A stretch of 64,000 bases of DNA, taken from positions 29,393,300-29,457,299 of the forward strand of contig CM028332.1 in NCBI GenBank assembly GCA_016647705.1, given 5' to 3'. The notes beneath the pieces are model-generated. The model was not told the DNA's origin. It worked only from the letters and a program-made list of their open reading frames with translations, and searched no databases. The position numbers and the translations under genes were made by a program. How positions within the stretch are numbered: position 1 is the first letter of the stretch; each line of letters begins with the position of its first letter. The DNA comes from Eucommia ulmoides (lineage: Eukaryota; Streptophyta; Magnoliopsida; Garryales; Eucommiaceae). Positions 54,501 to 64,000 of this stretch are shown here, in pieces.

Positions 54501-56054
54501 AAAATTTGCATAAACCACCCCAGGAAAAATCCAAAACCCATCTCGTGGTCGCCAAACGTTTCGGAAATAGGTGAAACTTCAATCGATTATTAATTCTCGT
54601 TAAATGAAATTTTAGTTAGTGTTACAAATCCTAAATCATAATAATTTCGTGACGGTTAATTAATTTTAAGTACGTGGTACATAAAATTAGTAACGATTCG
54701 GAATATAGGGTCTGCATTGCATGATTAGGATGTTTCAGATAAGATATTAATTTAGACTCTGCCACTATTAGGTTCACAGGCACTGGCGTCCAGATAGAGT
54801 GCGATCAGTGTCACTTTTGCAAAACGGATATCGGGGTGAGTGTACTGTCTTCTTGCCAAACTATTTTGCTATGTATATATATGATAAAATATGTGGTTAC
54901 TTAAATTGTATGAATTTATAAATGATATGGATCAAGCAGGATTTGGGTGAGTTGATAAACTGGATTTTCGAAAGATTCCGATGGTTTCGAAACGAAGTTG
55001 AAAATGATTTTTTTGAATTTGGTGAAATCAGACGATGTTTTTAAAAGAAAATAGAAAACATCTGTTTTGCTAAAAATATCTGGGTTTCTAAAAATAGAAG
55101 GTGGTTTTGATAAAAAAAAAATCAGATGTTTTTTTTAAAAGGAAGTGTGAAATATGATTCTTGAATTTAAAAGTTGATTTTGGGGAAAAGAGATAGACGT
55201 GGTGATTTGACGATGTTGAGTAGACGATATTTATTGGGTTGTGATTTGGTGATGCTGTATTTGATTTAATGATGCCATAGTATTTATTTGTTCGGTAGAG
55301 TGAGGTTATCCGCTTCAGCGGAGTGATGCTATCCGCTTCGGCAGAGTGATGTTTATCTGTTTCGGCAGAGTGATGTTAGACGTTTATACTGTGCAGTGAT
55401 TATCCGCTTCGGCGGAGTGATGGGTGTTTGTAGGAAGGCATATCCTACGGATGGTACGGTATCGTTGCAAACTCCCGATCGTGAGGTTAAAATGATCACT
55501 AAGGCTGGCCAACGTGTGTGTGTGTGTTTGAGATATGGTATTTTGTTTATACTAGGTGATTTATTACTTATCATGGTGATTAGCATGGTTCTTATACTAA
55601 ATGATTTTGCATGAAACTTATATATATAGTGCTTTATTCTCACTGCCAATATTATGAAATTTTTTGCGAGCTACGTAATGTTTGCATATTTAAGCTTGAT
55701 CCATTTAGATATTACAGAATAACTTATAATTACTATAAAAATATTTTACTAAGAAGGCAGTACACTCGCAGGTACAACAACTAGGAGTGGGTCCCCTACT
55801 GGCACTAGGTTGAGCTACGTGATGGAGTCATATAGGCGATTGAGAGAAGTAGTCAAAGGCAAACCTATAAAAGGTTCATGAATAAATAATTTTACTTAGT
55901 AAAAAATTTTGGGACGGGTGTGTCCCCCATAGTAGATGTTTGTATTATACTGTGGGTGTATATTGTCATTTATATATTTATTTGGGTATAGGTGATGTCA
56001 TGTTGTAGTCACGCCAGCCTCGGGATAACGGGGGTTCCGGGATGGGTTGTGACA
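53463..56054 (+). mobile_element. Gypsy 5' LTR, 2592 bp
   Basis: Starts TGTAAGACCCTGGATTTTAT, ends GGGATGGGTTGTGACA. Contains TA (53820-53850) and A (53892-53930) runs, GT-rich stretches and the hairpin array at 55309-55416. Translated frames are repeat-driven and not genes. Confidence 0.9.
55309..55416 (+). repeat. Hairpin motif array in 5' LTR
   Basis: Units at 55309 (TCCGCTTCAGCGGA), 55332 (TCCGCTTCGGCAGA), 55356 (TCTGTTTCGGCAGA) and 55403 (TCCGCTTCGGCGGA), each followed by GTGATG. Confidence 0.85.
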
Positions 56055-59000
56055 ATTTTGGTATCAGAGCCTAGGTTATAGGTTCTGTAGACTTGTCAAG
56101 AGATGTGTCGATAGAAGACCATGAGATAGGAGGACGTGCTAGTCGTCTAGTCAGTAGGGGACATGAGATAGGGTGTCATTAGGTGAGCTTGGTATGTGAG
56201 TGTTAGATCTTTTATTTCATTAGTTTGTGCTTTGGCATGGTGCATGGAGGGTTGTCTTTTTGGCAAGCAGCGATATGACCACGTGGTGATATTGCTGGGA
56301 GGGATGTCTTTCACAAGATAAGAAGGCTAAGTTAGACAAACCACAAATTACATCGTTATCAATATACTAGATGATATGGCAGAACACACCTAAGTCAAAA
56401 TAAGAAATAATATTCAAAGGGAGTAAATCGCTTTCTGGGCAATCTGAAAGGAAATTGTGACGTTACCGGACAAGAATTTAATTTGGTAACACTTTTGAGA
56501 TTGATTAATAAACAAAGTAACAGTTGTGGCATGTAGAAAGGTAATAGGAAATGATATATAAGAAGTAGCCGAGGATTGTGGATCTAGGAGGATAGTAGGT
56601 ACGTGTAGATATAATCCATTTGAATGAGTAAGATAGAGTTGAGGGTGGAGTCAAATTTGGAATGAATAAAAGTATGTAATGTTGGGAAAGCATATCTAGT
56701 ACCTCAGTTAGTTTGATAGTGGGTTTAGGGGGTTAGAAAATTGTTAACAAAAGGATATCACAAGTCAGTACATAGATGTTGTTCAAACAAGTTTCGGCAG
56801 TGGATATTGTAATAGCTAGGGATTTTCCCTATGTAGTTTCGAGAATCGATAGGGTGCTTGTAAGCGTGATTAGTAATTGTGGTTGCTATTAAATAAGTTC
56901 TATAATGATAAGGAGGTGAACGTTCGGCTCGTAAGTTGGTTAAGTATACTGGTGTTAATGAATGTGGGAAATTAAGATTTGAAATTATAATCTTGGGACT
57001 TTAAAGGCGATTGCTATGGGATAGGAAAAATTGAGTGGATTGATTTAAGTCGGCGATTGATTGCATTTAGTTGAATTTGAATAATTTTGGGTGGTGTATA
57101 TAAAAATAAAAAATAAAAAACAAAATAAATAAATTTATTGACTGTTGGATATTGGGAATTGGAGTAAGTTTGTTTGCGGTTTAGGAGGTTTTAATAGAAG
57201 AAGAGGTCATCACAATAAATTAGAATATCAATTAATGATTTAGGTAGACCTGATGTGTGTTTCCATAAAGATCCGGTGTGGGTAACGTAAAAGTTAGAAT
57301 GGATAGGTTGTTAAATCGTTTACAACAAATAGGGTGTTAGATTTTTGAATAGGGTATTTGTAATCGAAGATTAGAGATTGTGACGTGGTAAAAATGGTGA
57401 TCCGTTCGAAAGTAGAGAAGAGCATGTTGAACATCTCCAGAATGTGTTACTAAGGTGGTGACTAGTGTAGTAAATATGACTAGTGCTCTTAAGGCATAAC
57501 ATTCAAGTGAATCCCAAGGAAGTTGAAGTGGTGGATTAACGGAATAAGGAGAAGGCCGAGAACATGTGACTGGAATTCAAAACTTTTTGGAACTAATAGA
57601 GATCGTATTCGTTCTAACGTTTAGTGACATCTCCTGTATGATGAGATTTGTGCTTTAAGACGGAAATGGGAAAAAGTGGGGTTGCGCATATTTGGATTAT
57701 TCATACTAATGTGTGTGTCAATTGAGATCTTTATAAGTCTATTAGGCAATTGGTCAGGTGACCACTCAAATTGAGCTTGTAAATAAGAAGTTGATATTTA
57801 TCGATTGTATGGTAGAAGCGTAGAAGTTAGATGTCCAATTGGAAACAATTAGAGTGGAAGGGAATGAAGATGGTCACAGGGCTGACCATAACAAATATTT
57901 CGGGTAAAAAAAATAAAAATTGGTGAGTTGTTTGTTCATATTAATTTATGGGTTAAGTTGAGGCCTTTTAAGTTTAATGGGCGGCTGGTCAGATGGTAAC
58001 ACTGTTCGGTATTGATTTTTACCGTGGTGTAGACATGTAAAGGTCGGATATCCAACTCAGAAGGTTTGGCAATGCAGTGGGAATTGATTGTAGAGATGAT
58101 TAGCGTGTCTGAAGGAATGATGAAGCTTGGGAATTTGAATCAAAATGTGTAGGGTTGATAATGCCAATTTATAGATGAGACCTTAAAAGAAGTGCATAGA
58201 ATAAGATATGCAATACCCCAGTGATATTAACTATATTGTAATGGAGTGAGTGTGATTAGTAGATTGGAATGGAAATAGAAAATCACGGCATTTGTTATTC
58301 GGTGATTTATTAGTCAAGTTAAGGTTAAGAAGTAACGAAATAGCTAGGTGGGCTAGGGTAGCCTTGACCTATAACAGAAAAGAAAAGGGAGAGTAGTTCG
58401 AGGAGTGTTTTCCTGATGCGCATGTCCAATATATATATTGATAGGATTGTTCGATTGCGTGGTACACCAATTTAATGCAAACATTAAAATTAAGTTGGGA
58501 CAAAATATTCTTTTAAAATCAAAAGGGATAAGGACTAGTAATTCTAGGAATTTTATTAATCGATTATTCGAAATCTTGGAACTAGAATTTAGAAATCATA
58601 GGTGTTGTCGCCATATGGTGATATGAACAATAGTTGTTATCAAAGTAAAATAAGTTGTCAGTGTATGAACAATCCATGGGGGAAACTGTAGTGTCAAAAG
58701 CTGATAGTTATTTGAACATGTGAGTTAAAATTTTCTATACTCCTTTAGTTTCCCAAGTGGAAGTTGATACCTTGTTCCAGTCATGGATTAACGGTTTATC
58801 AGGAAATACGATTCAGGTGTTGGAAAGATATGTTGAGGGGTTGTGTTGTGGAAGTTTCTGGTGAGAGGGATGATTGTGCAATGTTAATAAAATTTGTTTA
58901 TGCTAATAACTATCTTGTCGTCAATCGTAGTGGCATCGCATAAAGTGTTACATGAAAAAGATACAGAATTCCGATCTGATTGACTGAACTGAGATAGGAA

Positions 59001-59895
59001 AACGAAACTTTTGCAGGATTTAAAGATAGCCCGATGTGACTATTTTTTTCTTGAATATTAGAAGTTATTGAGATGTTACGGGACAAGGAGAATTTAAAAT
59101 ATCCTTGAGATGATATGTATACATGATATAATATTTTATAGTTAGTAGCTAATAATTATTAGAATGTATCGATTTCGTTATGACTGGGGTGTACCTATGT
59201 CCTTTGAGTCGTATATATACGTGGATATATGTTTGAAGCATATTAGGCAAGTAGAAACGAACTTGAAGTCGGTGACCATGTCAAGGACTTGGTAAAATGT
59301 GGAGCCATGAAAGGATTCTTATAGGTTATTTGTTTGATATATTTGAGTTGTAGTTATGAGAATTGGTGATATTTAGGTATTATGAAAGATATCAATATGA
59401 GTATTAAGGAGTTGAGATAGGTATCGAGGTTAATGATAGTGGAGCTATCTGTGCTTATGAGATTGGTGACGATTATTATTAGGTTAAATGTTGAATGATA
59501 GTCGCGACTAGAAAAGGTTGGATGAAATGGATAAGTGCTGGTTACGGCGGAATGAAATAAACTCAATGTACTAAAATATTTTCAGCATATAGTGTTGCTA
59601 CTGATTTTGATTTTATCAGAGTAGCGCAGTGGAAACAGTTGGAACATGAGATTCTTTAATAGTGGGTTATCTGTGTTAAGTGTAACCGACCACGGGCACC
59701 TTGTTTGTTGGATGGTTATGATTTGACGAGAAAGTTATTGGTTATAAATTTTGGACGTTCTGGGTTGATGAGACTACATATCGGAAATAATTGTTCTAGA
59801 ATCACATGAGACGAGTATAACTTTATGATGCGACTTTGACGTATTAGTAACCTGACGAAAATTTCGGGACGAAATTTCCTTTAGGGGAGAAGGGT
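56055..59895 (+). mobile_element. Gypsy internal region, no recognisable coding sequence
   Basis: 3841 bp between primer site and polypurine tract. I read all frames for zinc knuckle, DTG/DSG, YxDD, DDE and chromodomain signatures and found none; the longest open frames are about 60-70 codons. Either the coding region has decayed past recognition or the element is a large non-autonomous derivative. Confidence 0.65.
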
Positions 59896-59938
59896 TGTAA
59901 GACCCTGCCTTTTATTGAAATCATATTTTATAATATTT

Positions 59939-59971
<33 letters not shown>

Positions 59972-60239
59972 GGGGTAAAGGGCATTAATTATTATTTGAT
60001 TTAAAATTCTAATGGTTAATTTGTAATGTTCAAACTAGTAAAATTAGAAATTTGGGTTTAATTATTAACTTAACAAAAATTGAGGGGAGACTTGGGTAAT
60101 TTAAATAAAACAATGATAAAGCAAAGATGACATCATCTCATCAGGATCCATTTCATGCGAATGACGGTGGCGCAAATTCTTATATCGACGACGACGTGTA
60201 ATCAAATGGAGAAAGGGAGAGACACGCGGCTGATCGTTC

Positions 60240-60284
<45 letters not shown>

Positions 60285-62489
60285 TGCACACATACGGGGA
60301 GGAGAGGTGGAGCAAAAATCAGAAAAAAAAAATAAAAAAATAGCAAACCGTAGAGAGAGAGAGATCGCCGGTATGGAAACAAAACGAAGAAGGAGAGGGA
60401 TCGCCGGTGGGTGTTCTTTCGGTTGGCCGATCAATCGTATTTGGTGCATATAAACTGTGTGTGTGTGTTCTTTAGTGACGTCGGTGTGTGTGTGTGCGTG
60501 CAAACGGCGAGGATCATCGGCGATCGTCACGGTGCCGTCGCCGGTGAGTGGGAGGATGAGTTCCGGTTGTGTAGGTAAGTGTTCAGTTCTGGGTACGTGA
60601 CCAAGGGTGTGTGTGTGTGTTTTCTATGTGTATATAGTCGGTATTGGTGGTCATCTCTGGAGTAGAAAATAGAGAGAGAGAGGGGGGGTGCCGTCGGCTT
60701 CGGCGGCGTGAGTTTGGCCGACAGTGGTGGCGGTGATCGGGAGTTTTTGTGTGTGTGTGTTATTTTTAGAAGTCTGGTGGTGTGAGGTGGTGGGAGTCTG
60801 GTGGTCGGAGCAGTCGGAGCAATGTTCGGCGGCCAATCTCCAAAACTGGACGCATGCGCAGATAAGGAAGAAGAAACGGAAAAAGAAAAAAAAAAAAAAA
60901 AAAAAAAAAAAAGGAAAAGAAAAGGAAAATTTGCATAAACCACCCCAGGAAAAATCCAAAACCCATCTCGTGGTCGCCAAACGTTTCGGAAATAGGTGAA
61001 ACTTCAATCGATTATTAATTCTCGTTAAATTAAATTTTAGTTAGTATTACAAATCCTAAATCATAATAATTTCGTTACGGTTAATTAATTTTAAGTACGT
61101 GGTATATAAAATTAGTAACAATTCGGAATATAGGGTCCGCATTTCATGATTAGGATGTTTCAGATAAGATATTAATTTAGACTTTACCACTATTAGGTTC
61201 GCAGGCACTGGCATCCAGATAGAGTGCGATCAGTGTCAGTTTTGCAAAACGGATATCGGGGTGAGTGTACTGTCTTCTTGCAAAACTATTTTGCTATGTA
61301 TATATATGATGAAATATGTGGTTACTTAAACTGTATGAATTTATAAATGATATAGATCAAACAGGATTTGGGTGAGTTGGTAAACTGGATTTTCGAAAGA
61401 TTCCGATGGTTTCGAAACGAAGTTGAAAATGATTTTTTTGAATTTGGTAAAATCAGACGATGTTTTTAAAAGAAAATAGAAAACATCTGTTTTGCTAAAA
61501 ATATCTGGGTTTCTAAAAATAAAAGGTGGCTTTGATAAAAAAAAAATCAGATGTTTTCTTTTAAAGGAAGTGTGAAATATGATTCTTGAATTTAAAAGTT
61601 GATTTTGGGGAAAAGAGATAGACGTGGTGATTTGACGATGTTGAGTAGACGATATTTATTGGGTTGTGATTTGGTGATGCTGTATTTGAATTAACGATGC
61701 CATAGTATTTATTTGTTCGGTAGAGTAAGGTTATCCGCTTCAGCGGAGTGATATTATCCGCTTCGGCGGAGTGATGGTTATCTGCTTTGGCAGAGTGATG
61801 TTAGACGTTTATACTGCGCAGTGATTATCCGCTTCGGCGGAGTGATGGGTGTTTGTAGGAAGGCATATCCTACGGATGGTATGGTACCGTTGCAAACTCC
61901 CGATCGTGAGGTTAAAACGATCACTAGGGCTGGCCAGCGTGTGTGTGTGTTTGAGATGATGGTTTGAGATGTGTTATTTTGTTTATACTGGGTGATTTAT
62001 TACTTATCATAGTGATTAGCATGGTTCTTATACTAAATGATTTTGCATAAAACTTATATATAGTGCTTTATTCTCACTGCCAATATTATGAAATTTTTTG
62101 CGAGCTACGTAATGTTTGCATATTTAAAGCTTGATCTATTTAGATATTACATAATAACTTATAATTACTATAAAAATGTGTTACTAAGAAGGCAGTACAC
62201 TCGCAGGTACAACAGCTAGGAGTAGGTCCCCTACTGGCACTAGGTTGAGCTACGTGATGGAGTCATATAGGCGATTGAGAGAAGTGGTTAAAGGCAAGCC
62301 TATAAAAGGTTCATGAATAAATAATTTTACTTAGTAAAAAATTTCGGGACGGGTGTGTCCCCCATAGTAGATGTTTGTATTATACAGTAAGTGTATATTG
62401 TCATTTATATATTTATTTGGGTATAGGTGATGTCATGTTGTAGTCATGCCAGTCTCGGGATGACGGGGGTTCCGGGATAGGTTGTGACA
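59896..62489 (+). mobile_element. Gypsy 3' LTR, 2594 bp
   Basis: Starts TGTAAGACCCTGCCTTTTAT, ends GGGATAGGTTGTGACA. Near-identical to the 5' LTR with differing lengths of the poly(A) and TA runs. The interrupted Tat-like ORF resumes right after AAGGG. Confidence 0.9.
61734..61841 (+). repeat. Hairpin motif array in 3' LTR
   Basis: Units at 61734 (TCCGCTTCAGCGGA), 61757 (TCCGCTTCGGCGGA), 61781 (TCTGCTTTGGCAGA) and 61828 (TCCGCTTCGGCGGA). The third has paired changes in both stem arms. Confidence 0.85.
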
Positions 62490-62494
62490 AAGGG

Positions 62495-64000
62495 ACTGGT
62501 AGCTATGGTACACCTATTTTTCTCTGGTGATTGGGAATTCCTTCATAAAGAGATGGGGCAGCCTCAATTGTGTTGAGGCACTTCAATACCCTAAGTAATT
62601 TCACATCATTCACCTAACAATTTGTTTCTCGTTTGACGTTATGTTAAACTAATATTAATTTTCTTTCTGGGATTTCAAATGTAGGTGATAGTATTTGTTG
62701 AAACCTTGGCCTCACTTCCAGAATTAAGGAGGAATTGGGAAGATTACTGGTCCCAACAGAGCGTTCTTACACAGAGTTAACTTATCATCCATTTGATAAG
62801 TCTGAAATTGATCTTTCCCGCTTCAATGAATTGGCTGAACTTCAAATTGTCACAAAGGAAAGGAAGAGGTTAGCTAAGAAGCTTACCAAGAAGACTGGTT
62901 AATCGTTATCCCAGCCTACTGGTAATACTGCCCCTAGTCCAGCGATCCCTCATTCTTCTAAGGCTCCTACTATCCCAGAAGTCCAACAACCAGTCCTCCA
63001 TGTTGAACCAGAAGCTGCTATGTTAGATGATGATTATTAGTCTCTTAGCGTATGTTGGCGGAGAGTAATTTCAGTTACAGTCCCATCCCTGGCAGCTCCC
63101 AGTGGGTAAACACATGAGGAGCCAGAATCTACTTCAAGATCAGCAAAAATTCCTATTGTCGATCCTCCTTACACTAGCTATCAAACCTTCCCAGCTCCCG
63201 CCCCCCAGCTAGAAGACTTCCAATGGGCTAGGAATGATAAAGCAACAAATGCATCAACTCATTGATGAGGTTGGACCTTCTATCCTAGGTCACTATACTA
63301 TTTTTTATGATTCCATCAAGTTTTTGTACGTACAATCTTGGGAGATAGGCAATAAGACAATTAAGGGTCGAAACAGGTCTGAGATATTCCGTATGGTGAT
63401 CTACGCTCTTTTCTAGATAATTATACAACTCTTACTACTTTTTTCAGTTGTGCCAAATTGCTTGGCTGATCCCTCCTGTTAATGGTTTCATTGTCACAGT
63501 GTATGCACATATCGTCTACCTTGGTCAACTGCGTTGAAGATGAAAATCAAACTGGACACCCAGCTGATGCACCAAATGACTGAGTTCAACAAACTTGAGG
63601 CAAATAACCAAACCTTGGAGAATGAGAAGCTGAGCCTTGCTACAGATCTTGCACTGGCTAGATCTTCTCAAGAGCAGTATAGAGTAGAGATGCATTCTAC
63701 TAATGAGCAAATGGAGGCCCTTCAAAAGAGCAATGCGCTCTTCTGCTCAGAGAATAGCGAGCTCAAGTCAGATATCACTGATGTCAGAGGAGAATGCTCA
63801 TCTTTAGGGGAGAATGCCCGCATCTTTGCTGAAGATCTTGTCTCAGCCCGCCTAATAATTTACCAAAAAGATGTCGATATTAAAGATAAGGATGCTTCCC
63901 TTTAGACCAAGGACGATGTACTTCGAGAGAAAGAGGTCGCCCTTCAGCAATTGCAATCTGAAAAGGATTACTTATCTACCGAACTGACAGTCGCGACCAA
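62495..64000 (+). pseudogene. Antisense additional ORF of Tat-like element, second part
   Basis: Continuation after the inserted element: DWEFLHKEMGQPQL-type text at 62535-62570, a possible intron with acceptor TTTCAAATGTAG near 62683, then RIKEELGRLLVPTERSYTEL TYHPFDKSEIDLSRFNELAE LQIVTKERKRLAKKLTKKTG with a stop, a Pro-rich stretch (TGNTAPSPAIPHSSKAPTIP), and, from 63534, a long alpha-helical coiled coil (FNKLEANNQTLENEKLSLAT DLALARSSQEQY) reaching the window end with one TAG at 63903. The order of domain, linker and coiled coil is typical of Transposase_28-type proteins. Several stops and shifts make it a pseudogene; it runs past the window. Confidence 0.65.

Larger units (their letters stand above)
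53463..62489 (+). mobile_element. Chromovirus-like gypsy element without visible gag-pol, TSD AAGGG
   Basis: A complete 9027-bp LTR element: LTRs 53463-56054 and 59896-62489, primer site TGGTATCAGAGCC at 56059, polypurine region TTTAGGGGAGAAGGG before 59896, and AAGGG on both sides (53458-53462, 62490-62494). The text GGGACGAAATTTCCTTTAGG just before the 3' LTR is what follows the chromodomain in many plant chromovirus (Tekay-type) elements. The 3.8-kb interior has no readable gag or pol. The same LTR family left the solo LTR at 23057-25887. Confidence 0.85.

Noticed and set aside
53738-54582. Open frames containing runs of I/Y, K or F
   Set aside because: Produced by TA, A and GT repeats inside an LTR; the copy at 60101-61007 shows the frames are not conserved as proteins.
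1-64000. CRISPR arrays, tRNA or rRNA genes, organelle insertions
   Set aside because: Looked for on both strands; the regular repeats found are LTR or transposon motifs, and no cloverleaf or rRNA signature was seen by eye.

Overview
The window looks like a repeat-dense intergenic block of a flowering-plant nuclear genome, probably a eudicot. It is AT-rich, carries plant-type LTR retrotransposons (SIRE/Maximus-like copia; Athila-, Tat- and chromovirus-like gypsy), a PIF/Harbinger element, Mutator-like elements and an L1 tail, and shows fragments of two plant genes. I see no intact host gene, no tRNA or rRNA gene, no CRISPR array and no organellar or bacterial segment. Every recognisable coding sequence is broken by stops, frameshifts, deletions or nested insertions. 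Species cannot be named from this sequence.

Layout. 1-2220: remains of a minus-strand Athila-like gypsy element (integrase end plus a downstream plant transposon ORF). 2224-4660: LTR and 3' end of a minus-strand SIRE-like copia. 4660-6215: PBS and LTR of an Athila-type element, sitting in the RNase H of a minus-strand Tat-like gypsy whose pol, protease, gag and 5' LTR fill 6216-10474. 10475-16390: DNA transposons, namely a TIR-bounded cassette holding a fragment of an enoyl-CoA isomerase gene (11139-12248), a 1681-bp PIF/Harbinger element with a TAA target duplication (12313-13993), and a less certain element with a palindromic 14-mer array. 16410-16615: L1 3' end. 17760-18420: CACTA-like repeats and a possible exon. 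19456-20190: a 735-bp foldback Mutator-type palindrome with a 9-bp target duplication.

20437-26465: a Tat LTR fragment, then a small copia element (LTR 21306-21752, gag 26187-26465) whose interior holds a chromovirus-like solo LTR (23057-25887, duplication AATTT). 27912-34009: an internally deleted minus-strand SIRE copy. 34010-35392: a possible gypsy LTR. 37700-38807: Tat gag start and LTR. 39355-40033: a broken C2-domain (SRC2-like) gene on the minus strand.

40052-52040: a plus-strand SIRE-like copia with recognisable gag, protease, integrase, RT and RNase H, inserted 18 bp from the C2 start codon and itself split by a 5.2-kb non-coding Athila-type element (44036-49260, duplication CATGT). 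52129 to the window end: a minus-strand Tat element of the same family as 6216-10474; it begins with its 3' LTR and an antisense additional ORF, and is split by a 9.0-kb gypsy-type element with no visible gag-pol (53463-62489, duplication AAGGG).

The genes do not form a working pathway; the biology is nested transposition and decay. The most unusual signals are UUCG-loop hairpin arrays in one LTR family, palindrome and short-motif arrays in several other LTR families, the long foldback element and the captured isomerase fragment. Family assignments rest on reading translated motifs by eye; no database search was run.
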